Positions 1 through 7,464 of a stretch of 39,035 nucleotides of DNA are shown piece by piece. Source of the stretch: Paenibacillus sp. Root444D2. Its GTDB lineage: Bacteria; Bacillota; Bacilli; Paenibacillales; NBRC-103111. The notes under the pieces were generated by a model, which saw only the letters and a program-made list of their open reading frames with translations, was not told the origin of the DNA and made no database searches. The DNA is taken from positions 1-39,035 of the forward strand of contig NZ_LMEO01000002.1 of the NCBI RefSeq assembly GCF_001426375.1. The letters are read 5' to 3'. The stretch's first letter is position 1. Each line of letters opens with the position of its first letter. A program made the translations under genes and the position numbers.

Positions 1-86
1 TCCACGAAAATACATCATATTATTCCTAATATAGGAAATTATTCTAACAATATTTTCATGTTAGGTTTGATGCATTTGTAGTGTGT

Positions 87-101
87 AAAACATCGTTACA
101 G
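87..101 (+). repeat. Isolated copy of the right-edge repeat core
   Basis: The 15 bases AAAACATCGTTACAG are identical to the conserved core that recurs in the tandem array at 38551-39035. The following bases (GCGC) differ from the array (ACGC). This suggests a dispersed intergenic repeat family with members on both sides of the locus. Confidence 0.55.
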
Positions 102-129
102 CGCAGGAACACAGGACTGTGTTCCCTCG
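102..129. other. Inverted repeat / hairpin
   Basis: GGAACACA (106-113) and TGTGTTCC (118-125) are perfect inverted arms around the four-base loop GGAC. CG-rich flanks extend the stem with mismatches. No run of T follows on either strand, so it does not look like an intrinsic terminator. Its role is unknown. Confidence 0.5.
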
Positions 130-204
130 CAGCGACTTCAGTCCGAACGTGGCTTGAATCTAAAGTCCAAAGAGCAGCCAAGGATGTCCAAAAAATCGAT
201 AGAA

Positions 205-235
205 TGAAACAAAACCACCGATAACGGTGGCCTTG
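205..235 (-). terminator. Rho-independent terminator of the transporter/GH95 operon
   Basis: Read on the minus strand, CCACCG-TTAT-CGGTGG is a perfect stem followed by TTTTGTTT. With G-U pairs the stem extends to about 11 bp. It lies about 22 bp beyond the stop codon of the GH95 gene at 257, so it closes the operon that starts near 11554. Confidence 0.8.
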
Positions 236-256
236 TGTATGATCCTATTTCCAACG

Positions 257-2623
257 TTATATGTTGGTTACCATCTTCGCTTCTTTAAACTGTGTTTGCT
301 TCCCCGCTACGAGCACATACGTTTTACCCTCAACAGCCTCAAACTTAGTCAAAAACTCTGAGGTAATGGTTTCAACCGGCATCCCATCCATTTCCACGAT
401 AAGAGACGACTGCGGGCGTCTGCACGTTATGGTGCATAATTGGCTTTTCGTCGCTTTAATGACACAGCGCGTAAGCTCGCCTTCCTCCCATTCCATCTCG
501 ATCTCGAAACCGCCACGGGCGCGAAAACCGCTGATTTTACCACGCATCCATGCCTTCGGTAAAGCCGGAAGCAGTGCAATCTCCCCACGGTGCGATTGCA
601 GAAGCATTTCGGCAATTCCCGCCGTTCCGCCGAAATTACCGTCAATCTGAAAAGGTGGATGATTGTCAAACAAATTCGGAAGTGTCGAGAGGGAAAGCAG
701 CAAGCGAACATGCTCATAGGCTTGTTCACCGTCTTCCAAGCGAGCAAAAAAATTAATGATCCAAGCACGGCTCCATCCCGTTTGGCCGCCCCCGTTCTCC
801 AACCTGCGTTCCAGCGTCCTTTTCGCCGCTTGCGCCCATTCCGGCGTATGCCTTGCATGAATGATTTCTCCGGGATGTAGCGCGAACAAATGAGAGATGT
901 GACGGTGGCCCGGATGCACTTCATTCCAGTCCTCCACCCATTCCTGCAGCTGTCCGTGCTTGCCGATTTGCGGCTGCGGCAGCTTGTGAAGTGTAGTTTC
1001 CCATTTCGGCCGTATCGTCTCATTCGTTTGAAGAATGTCGGCAGCCTCAATACATGCACTGATTAATGTATAAATGATTTGGGTATCCATGGAAGGCCCT
1101 ATAGTCAGACAACCTACGCTTCCGTCAGGACCGATGAATTTATTTTCGGGAGAAGTGGAAGGACCCGTAACAAGACGTCCCTTTTCATCTTCAAACAAAT
1201 AGTCCAGGAAGAATTCAACCGCTTCCTTCATAACCGGATACGCCCGTTCTCGGAGAAATGATTCATCCAAGCCGAACCGGTAATGCTCCCAGAGGTGCAG
1301 GGACAACCAAGCGGCACCCATCGGCCAAATCGAACCTGGAATATGATTCCCTTCAATTTGCGTGGATCCCCACATATCGGTATTATGGTGAGCGACGAAT
1401 CCATTGCAACCATACACCTTCTGCGCCGTTTTCCTGCCATGAGGCCGCATACGATCGATCAAATCAAACAATGGCTCATGGCATTCAGACAAATTACAAA
1501 CTTCCGCAGGCCAGTAATTCATCTCTGTGTTAATATTGATTGTGTATTTTGATTCCCATGGCGGTGTAAAACTTTCATTCCAAATGCCCTGCAAATTCGC
1601 AGGATTCGAACCAGGACGGGAACTAGCCATAAGCAAATAACGGCCATATTGGAAAAACAGAGAAATGAGCCCTGGATCTTCACCACCGTCTTTGTACCGT
1701 TGAAGTCTGACATCAGTAGGCAGTAATTCGATTTCACTGGCATCTTTAGGACGTCCCAACTCCAGCTTTACACGTCCAAATTTAGAAGTATGATCCGAAA
1801 CGTGATCCTGCTTGACCCTTTCGTATCCCTTACTTGCCGCATGAACCAACTGTTGCATACACTCGGCTTGAGGGTCCTCATGTCGAAATGTTGTTGCAGC
1901 CGAAAGATAGATGGTAACAGCTTCCGCCTGATGAACAGTGAGGAAATCACCGATTGCATCCACCGTTCCGCCTTCTGGAACAGCTTTTACAGCCGTGCAG
2001 TACGTCACTCCGTTTTTTCCGCTTTCTCCGCTCATTACCAATGTATCGTTGGCTATCCTTTGTGTACCTTCATCAAACGGTCTTCGGCTCAAATGCATCC
2101 TGAGATTCAATGTTGCAGGCCGATTGCACGTGATCCTGATAACCATCACCTGATCGACCGCGCTGCTGAACAATTCCCTCTCATGCTGGACATCATTTAG
2201 GCAATAGCTAACATGGGCGATACCCTGCTCAATGTCCAAGTCCCTGTAATAATTGGAAATCATCTTTTTTTCCCCGTCGTGGTAGAAATGCAAATCACCC
2301 AACGGTTGATAGGGACGCATGGATTTGGGATTGGACATTAACCCCATTTGCGCCAGCTCTTCTGCCTCAATTTGTTTCCCTTTACTTAATAAACGCCTTA
2401 CTTCCGGAAAATATCGCCGACCATCTGGATTGTCTCCGTTCACCGGTCCGCCGTACCAAACCGAGTCTTCGTTTAATTGCAGCCGTTCTTGATTTACTTT
2501 TCCAAATATCATCGCACCCAGACGTCCGTTGCCGATCGGTAATGCCTCATTCCACGTTTTTGCCGGCTTTTCATACCACAGCTTTGTAACACCAGTTGAT
2601 TTCCGTATATGTTCCAATGACAT
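257..2623 (-). CDS. GH95-family alpha-L-fucosidase / alpha-L-galactosidase
   Basis: A cytoplasmic exo-glycosidase of family GH95, expected to remove terminal alpha-L-fucose or alpha-L-galactose by inversion. The 788 residues match the usual family length. An N-terminal beta-sandwich contains the family signature [14 protein letters not shown] and the [11 protein letters not shown] segment. The (alpha/alpha)6 barrel follows, with the [11 protein letters not shown] segment (catalytic Asn residues in the family), [12 protein letters not shown] (the acid Glu region) and [12 protein letters not shown] near residue 660 (catalytic Asp region). There is no signal peptide. It is the last gene of the transporter operon, 15 bp after the DUF5060 gene. 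AAGGAG lies only 2 bp from the ATG, so the in-frame TTG two codons later (2617) is an alternative start. Fucose versus L-galactose specificity cannot be read from the sequence. Confidence 0.93.
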   Translation of the reverse strand: MSLEHIRKSTGVTKLWYEKPAKTWNEALPIGNGRLGAMIFGKVNQERLQLNEDSVWYGGPVNGDNPDGRRYFPEVRRLLSKGKQIEAEELAQMGLMSNPKSMRPYQPLGDLHFYHDGEKKMISNYYRDLDIEQGIAHVSYCLNDVQHERELFSSAVDQVMVIRITCNRPATLNLRMHLSRRPFDEGTQRIANDTLVMSGESGKNGVTYCTAVKAVPEGGTVDAIGDFLTVHQAEAVTIYLSAATTFRHEDPQAECMQQLVHAASKGYERVKQDHVSDHTSKFGRVKLELGRPKDASEIELLPTDVRLQRYKDGGEDPGLISLFFQYGRYLLMASSRPGSNPANLQGIWNESFTPPWESKYTININTEMNYWPAEVCNLSECHEPLFDLIDRMRPHGRKTAQKVYGCNGFVAHHNTDMWGSTQIEGNHIPGSIWPMGAAWLSLHLWEHYRFGLDESFLRERAYPVMKEAVEFFLDYLFEDEKGRLVTGPSTSPENKFIGPDGSVGCLTIGPSMDTQIIYTLISACIEAADILQTNETIRPKWETTLHKLPQPQIGKHGQLQEWVEDWNEVHPGHRHISHLFALHPGEIIHARHTPEWAQAAKRTLERRLENGGGQTGWSRAWIINFFARLEDGEQAYEHVRLLLSLSTLPNLFDNHPPFQIDGNFGGTAGIAEMLLQSHRGEIALLPALPKAWMRGKISGFRARGGFEIEMEWEEGELTRCVIKATKSQLCTITCRRPQSSLIVEMDGMPVETITSEFLTKFEAVEGKTYVLVAGKQTQFKEAKMVTNI

Positions 2624-2638
2624 CTCTCCTTGATCAAG

Positions 2639-4075
2639 CTATTTATTAGACGAATCGGTCATTTTTCGTATTCGCAATGCGTAATAAAGCTTTGCAGGCA
2701 AATCAATTCGGAATCGACCTTCATATATCCCGCTAAGCGGCGTGATCGTCATATTCCATGTATCGATCAGATCAACCTCATATTTCCCATCTGGCAGTGC
2801 AAATTCGCGGAATGCAAAACGATGCGGGCCAAAGTACTGTAAATAAAATTCGCCTCTTACCTCCAACGTTGCGGCATCAAGCCGATCACTGCTGTAAGTC
2901 ATATGAGCCGGCGCATCCTCAAGAATGCCGCGCATAAATTCGATTCTCCGAACGCTTCGTCCATGAAGTTCCCCCCCATGCGACCACCAAAGAACTTGCT
3001 CCGCATTCAAATACGTTTCTCCGTGAGTAACATAGCCTCCACGGCAATTTCCTTCCCAAATCCGGCAAACTAACTCTTCAGGGGTCGAACTGCCCCACAT
3101 GGTATCCAGATTTCCCTCGTAACCGCATTCATCGATAATGACCGGTTTACCATAATGCTTGGTACATTCCGATGCAATTCTCACGTCGGTATGTTTGATG
3201 CTCGCATGCGTCACCCATGGAACTCCGAAGTCATACCATGTTTGACAATTATGGATCGAGCGCAAATGTCCGCCATAATCGTATTCCTGAACAATTCGAA
3301 ATAAGCGCTTCCAATCCTCAAGACTTTTACACTTCATTAAATCGTATTCATTGGCGAGCGACCACCATACGTTGTGGTATGCACCCAGTCGTGCGATGAC
3401 ATAGCGTAGATATCGATCGTCCTCATCCGAAGACATCTCATCGAAGCCCCAACGTCCCTCGTCGTACGGATGAAACAAAATGAGGTCCGCCTGTATGCCC
3501 AAATCTGCCAAATCCTTTACCCTTTTCTCCAAATGGGCAAAATAATCCGGGCGAAGACGGCTATAATCAAATCCTTGTTCTGACGAGCCTTCAAAAGGAT
3601 AGGCACTTGGCTCAGCGTAATTAAACCCATCGTTTTTCGGGAACACACACATGCGGATTTTGTTAAATGGCGAATTCTGCAGCGTAAGCAGCGTTTGCGC
3701 CTGAAGTTCATCACTTTGCAAATGCCATACATAAGACGTCGTGCCAAACGGGGTGAACCGAGTTCCATCCGCATACTGAAAATGAACAGCATTCTTTACC
3801 CGAATAGGTCCGTGATTGCCGGCTTCTGGGTTAGTGCAGGTAAATTCTCCCGATATCCTGTCCAAATCCGAACAATTACTTGACGTTGCATACGACCATA
3901 CGCCTTCTTCCTCCGGCATGAACCGGATACGGTATTTTCCGTTGCCATCGTAAAATCCTTCCGCTTCAGCAACATGCCGTTCCTTCTTGAATATGGCGCA
4001 GAGACGTATGTCAGTGAACGGGTTTCCATCTGAGGGACCTTCCAGTATCAACTCAAATACACCCCAACGTTTCAC
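2639..4075 (-). CDS. DUF5060/DUF4038-type putative glycoside hydrolase (copy 1)
   Basis: The N-terminal part (about residues 1-90) is a DUF5060-type beta-sandwich (VFELILEGPSDGNPF, GFYDGNGKYRIRFMP). A TIM-barrel of the DUF4038/apiosidase-like type follows (FTPFGTTSYVW, ILFHPYDEGRWGF, VWWSLANEYDL, PVIIDECGYEG), then a short C-terminal beta domain of the DUF5605 kind. The Glu in SLANEYD and the Glu in IDECGYEG are the likely catalytic acids, by analogy with clan GH-A-like barrels. DUF4038 relatives include the GH140 apiosidase, but the substrate here is unknown. There is no signal peptide. The GTG at 4075 has a poorly placed ribosome site. A strong AAGGAGGAGGT lies upstream of an in-frame CTG at 4093, and the paralogue next door aligns beyond the GTG, so the protein may begin six codons earlier. 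Confidence 0.85.
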   Translation of the reverse strand: MKRWGVFELILEGPSDGNPFTDIRLCAIFKKERHVAEAEGFYDGNGKYRIRFMPEEEGVWSYATSSNCSDLDRISGEFTCTNPEAGNHGPIRVKNAVHFQYADGTRFTPFGTTSYVWHLQSDELQAQTLLTLQNSPFNKIRMCVFPKNDGFNYAEPSAYPFEGSSEQGFDYSRLRPDYFAHLEKRVKDLADLGIQADLILFHPYDEGRWGFDEMSSDEDDRYLRYVIARLGAYHNVWWSLANEYDLMKCKSLEDWKRLFRIVQEYDYGGHLRSIHNCQTWYDFGVPWVTHASIKHTDVRIASECTKHYGKPVIIDECGYEGNLDTMWGSSTPEELVCRIWEGNCRGGYVTHGETYLNAEQVLWWSHGGELHGRSVRRIEFMRGILEDAPAHMTYSSDRLDAATLEVRGEFYLQYFGPHRFAFREFALPDGKYEVDLIDTWNMTITPLSGIYEGRFRIDLPAKLYYALRIRKMTDSSNK

Positions 4076-4121
4076 TTCCTTGGTTACTCTCAGTCTGACC
4101 TCCTCCTTCCAGGTTTTCTAC

Positions 4122-5555
4122 TCAAACCTTCAAAATACGCAATGCGAGATTAGGTTTTCCGGGGAGGTCCACCTTGCTTCGTCCGCGAAACGTGCCTTTA
4201 ACCGGCGTAATAGTCATGTTCCAAGTATCGATGATCTCTAAGCGATAGGAAGCATTTTCAGGGAGATTAACAAACGTATAGGCATGCTGATGATAACCGA
4301 AATACTGAAGCCCATACTCTCTTTGCTGCCAAGCTTTCATCCAATCTGCAGGACCTTCCTCCATAATTTTTCGCAAAAAAGCGATTCTCTCCGTACTCTC
4401 TCCATACAGTTTACCCCCGGAGGATATCCAGGCCCTTGTCTCCTTGTCAATGAATGATTCACCATGCCCGACAAACCCGCCTCGGGACATGGCTTCCCAA
4501 AATCGGTGGGTCATTTCCTCTCCAGAAATATTGCCCCAACGTCTAGAGCTGTTGCCTTCATAGGATATTTCGTCAATGACGATCGGTTTCGGATTCGCCT
4601 CCCGCCAGCTTGTCGTAAGCTCCGCATCCCAGTGCTGTATGCTTTGATGAGTAATCCAAGGCTTGGAGAAATCGTACAACCAGGAAGATTTGTACATCTT
4701 CGTCCCGTTATGGATCGAACGAAGATGTTGGTACGGGTCCTTATGCTGTACGAATTGGATCAGACGATCCCAATCTTCAACTGTTTTGAATGAATTAAAG
4801 TCGTACTCATTACAAAGCGACCACCATACGTTCCGGAAAGCGGAAAGACGTGCGATCACGTAGCGTAAGTAAAAGGTATCGGATTCCGCGTCCATGTTAT
4901 CGACGCCCCAAAACCCTTTATCGTAGGGATGAAATAAGACGAGATCGGCCTCTATGCCAAGCTGCATCAAATCATCGATCCGCTTTTCTAAGTGGGCAAA
5001 AAATTCGGTATTGAACCGCGTTTTATCCACATCCTCCGGACACGTTCCAGCGAAAGCCAACCGAAGTGGAGGCTTCATATCGCGTGTAGGTAAAAGACAC
5101 ATCCTCACTTTATTGAACGGAGAATCTTTCAATGATTGAAGAGTAAGCTCCTCAAGCCGCTCGTCTCCGTGATGGGTCCAATGATAGCAGGTAGTGCCGA
5201 ACGGCATACACGGCGTACCGTCCTCATACGCGAATAAATAATGATCCTTCACTCGCACTGGACCATGGTTCTCGGGGGGCGGCTCGACACATAAGAATTC
5301 ACCGTAATGACCATCAAGATCACTATGATTGCTTTGGGTAACATAGCGCCAGACGCCAGCTCGATCAGGCATGAAGCGGATCCGGTACGTTCCGTTTCCA
5401 TCGTAAAAGCCATCAGGCTCTATAACGAGGTTCTTGTATTGAAATCGGGCGGATAGCAGAACCTCCTGAAACGGGTTTCCTTCGGACGGTCCTTTTAACG
5501 CCAGTTCAAACCGTCCCCATTTATCCACTTCTCGCCCGTTTTGTTGAATACCCAT
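4122..5555 (-). CDS. DUF5060/DUF4038-type putative glycoside hydrolase (copy 2)
   Basis: A paralogue of the adjacent gene with the same order: DUF5060 beta-sandwich (FELALKGPSEGNPF, GFYDGNGTYRIRFMP), TIM barrel (CMPFGTTCYHW, LVLFHPYDKGFWGVD, VWWSLCNEYDF, PIVIDEISYEG) and a C-terminal beta domain (IIDTWNMTITPVKGTF). The candidate catalytic acids are the Glu of SLCNEYD and the Glu of IDEISYEG. The ATG at 5555 was chosen because a G-rich ribosome site (GAGGGGGG) lies 11 bp upstream. A longer frame reaching 5621 would overlap the permease gene by 32 bp. There is no signal peptide, so it acts in the cytoplasm on imported oligosaccharides. The tandem duplication suggests two related linkages or sugars. 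The substrate is not known. Confidence 0.85.
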   Translation of the reverse strand: MGIQQNGREVDKWGRFELALKGPSEGNPFQEVLLSARFQYKNLVIEPDGFYDGNGTYRIRFMPDRAGVWRYVTQSNHSDLDGHYGEFLCVEPPPENHGPVRVKDHYLFAYEDGTPCMPFGTTCYHWTHHGDERLEELTLQSLKDSPFNKVRMCLLPTRDMKPPLRLAFAGTCPEDVDKTRFNTEFFAHLEKRIDDLMQLGIEADLVLFHPYDKGFWGVDNMDAESDTFYLRYVIARLSAFRNVWWSLCNEYDFNSFKTVEDWDRLIQFVQHKDPYQHLRSIHNGTKMYKSSWLYDFSKPWITHQSIQHWDAELTTSWREANPKPIVIDEISYEGNSSRRWGNISGEEMTHRFWEAMSRGGFVGHGESFIDKETRAWISSGGKLYGESTERIAFLRKIMEEGPADWMKAWQQREYGLQYFGYHQHAYTFVNLPENASYRLEIIDTWNMTITPVKGTFRGRSKVDLPGKPNLALRILKV

Positions 5556-5589
5556 CGGTACATTATCCCCCCTCAATCTGCTATGAACA

Positions 5590-6489
5590 TTACTTGATAC
5601 CGGAATGTGCCATTGTCGCAATGACCTTACTTTGGAACGTCAAAAACATGATGAAATTAGGTAAGAATAGGATCATCGCAGCCGCAGCCGCAGCACCTTG
5701 CCTTGACACACTGTTCGCCAAACCGGAGGTCAAAGTTTGCACATAGAACTGAAACGTTTTTAATTCCTCATCCTGAATAAAGTTTTCCGATGCTTCCGTG
5801 CTGAGCCATGCCGAGTTAAATGCAATGATGCTGACTGTCATAATCGCAGGCATAACGACGGGAATAACGATTCTTAAAAAAAGCGTAAACTCTTTGGCCC
5901 CGTCCATCCGAGCAGAATCGAGCAATTCATCCGGGAGTTGATCGATAAACTGCTTCATCAGAAAAACACCTGTCGGCACAGCTACGAGCGGAAGGACATG
6001 TGCCCAGTACGTGTTAAAAATGCCCAATTGGCTGATGATCAAATATCTGGGAATCGAAACCGTTTCAGGAACGAACAACAGTGTCAAAAGTATCGTCGCG
6101 AATATCATCTTATGACCAGGAAATTTATGCTTGGAAATCGGATAAGCGCACATGGCACTTGCAATAACGATTGCAGTAACACCAAGTGCAGTGGCAATCA
6201 CACTGTTAAATAAATATCGCGTGATCGGAACTGCCGTCCCCTTCGTTATGGACGCTAATTCCATAAAGCTTTGAAGAGTAGGATGCCTCACGAATATGTT
6301 CGGCGGATAAATGAACAATTCCTCATATGGCTTAAATGCGTGATTAAATATGTAGACCAGCGGCAGCAGCAAAAAAATACTCATCAAAACGAGAATGACA
6401 ATTGAGATCTTTTCCATATGACTAAATCTGCGCGGCCTTTTCCGTTTTCGCCACGAATTGAAATTTCGAAGAGTTCCCGCGACGCTCAT
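5590..6489 (-). CDS. Sugar ABC transporter permease, MalG/AraQ type
   Basis: An inner-membrane subunit of a carbohydrate uptake ABC importer. About six hydrophobic segments are visible, starting with ISIVILVLMSIFLLLPLVY. The cytoplasmic EAA-type loop that docks to the ATPase is ELLDSARMDGAKEFTLFLR, followed by IVIPVVMPAI. The 299 residues are slightly longer than typical MalG-like permeases because of a basic N-terminal tail. Its ATG directly follows the TAA of the partner permease, and the ribosome site GGAGGG lies inside that gene's end, so translation is probably coupled. The partners are the permease at 6490-7464, the binding protein at 7451-10417 and the ATPase at 10433-11554. Confidence 0.95.
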   Translation of the reverse strand: MSVAGTLRNFNSWRKRKRPRRFSHMEKISIVILVLMSIFLLLPLVYIFNHAFKPYEELFIYPPNIFVRHPTLQSFMELASITKGTAVPITRYLFNSVIATALGVTAIVIASAMCAYPISKHKFPGHKMIFATILLTLLFVPETVSIPRYLIISQLGIFNTYWAHVLPLVAVPTGVFLMKQFIDQLPDELLDSARMDGAKEFTLFLRIVIPVVMPAIMTVSIIAFNSAWLSTEASENFIQDEELKTFQFYVQTLTSGLANSVSRQGAAAAAAMILFLPNFIMFLTFQSKVIATMAHSGIK

Positions 6490-7464
6490 TTATTCGCCCT
6501 CCTTCGTGCCGAACAGCTTCTCGCACAGCTTGTTAGCAAAGTAAATAAATATAAGCAGAAGGACGGATAACGCCGTCGAATAACCGAGCTCAAAACGGGT
6601 GTATCCATAGTCGTGCATGTGAGTCAGGAGAACATGGCCCGAATATTGCGGCGTCGGATTCATACCCGAAAGCGTCTGGCCTATTTCTCCGGATTGAATC
6701 GCACCGACGATAGCCATGACAGCTCCGAACAACATTTGCGGCTTTGTGGAGGGAATTGTTATGTACCAAATTTCTTCCAGCCTGCTGCGAATGCCGTCCA
6801 GTTTGCCTGCTTCGTACAGCTCCGGATTCACATTCAAAATACCGGCCAGCATGGCTAGGAACCCGATCCCCATACTTTTCCAAAGTGTGACAAAAACCAT
6901 GGAACTCATCAAATACTCTTTGCTGGTAGCCCACAATTTGGGTTCGGCAATGAATCCGAATTTCAGAAGAACACTATTCAAATAACCAATTCGATCGCTT
7001 GATAACATAGGAACCCATATAATGCCAATCGCTATCGTGCCTGCCAAAGAAGGCGTGTACATAGCGAGTGTAAACCATTTGCGATAGATACCTGGCAGGA
7101 TCGAGATCAGCCACGCTAGTAAAAAAGCTGCTATATATCCGCCTGGTCCGACGAGTAACGCAAATGTAATGGTGTTCGGCAGCGCGTATTTGAGCAAAGT
7201 CAAATCCTGGGATATCATGTAACGGAAATTGTCCCAGCCAACGAATCGAGGAGGTTCAATGGAATTATAATACGTAAAACTAAGTACGATCGCAGAAAGA
7301 ACAGGAAGGAAGATAAATAGAATGAAACAGATCATAAATGGCGCTATGAATAAATAAGACACCCGATATGACCAAATCGTTTGCAGCAGCGTACGATCCT
7401 TTTTCTTCACTCGTTTTGTGGAAGTATGAACACTAGGCAGCACTAGCGGCTCACTTTTTAACAT
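6490..7464 (-). CDS. Sugar ABC transporter permease, MalF/UgpA type
   Basis: The second membrane subunit of the importer. The sequence shows a basic N-terminal tail, then about six membrane segments (FIAPFMICFILFIFLPVLSA, and others). The EAA-type loop is ELYEAGKLDGIRSRLEEIWY, followed by ITIPSTKPQ. Its 324 residues are normal for the family. The start at 7464 lies inside the end of the binding-protein gene (14-bp overlap), and its own stop abuts the start of the second permease, giving tightly coupled translation. It forms the translocation pore with the 5590-6489 product. The substrate is inferred from the surrounding glycosidases: a fucose- and/or rhamnose-containing oligosaccharide. Confidence 0.95.
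   Translation of the reverse strand: MLKSEPLVLPSVHTSTKRVKKKDRTLLQTIWSYRVSYLFIAPFMICFILFIFLPVLSAIVLSFTYYNSIEPPRFVGWDNFRYMISQDLTLLKYALPNTITFALLVGPGGYIAAFLLAWLISILPGIYRKWFTLAMYTPSLAGTIAIGIIWVPMLSSDRIGYLNSVLLKFGFIAEPKLWATSKEYLMSSMVFVTLWKSMGIGFLAMLAGILNVNPELYEAGKLDGIRSRLEEIWYITIPSTKPQMLFGAVMAIVGAIQSGEIGQTLSGMNPTPQYSGHVLLTHMHDYGYTRFELGYSTALSVLLLIFIYFANKLCEKLFGTKEGE

Larger units (their letters stand above)
1..256. other. Left-flank intergenic region, no gene seen
   Basis: No plausible coding region was found here. The stretch is rich in small inverted repeats: TTCCTA/TAGGAA at 23-37, CTAACA/TGTTAG at 44-64, a longer hairpin at 102-129 and a terminator at 205-235. It also contains a fragment of the repeat family found at the right edge of the window (87-101). 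The first 80 bases are AT-rich and could be the control region of a gene beyond the left edge, but no clear promoter was identified. Confidence 0.6.

Noticed and set aside
102..129. Second terminator for the transporter operon
   Set aside because: The hairpin is strong but has no T-run on either strand, and a better terminator lies closer to the GH95 stop.
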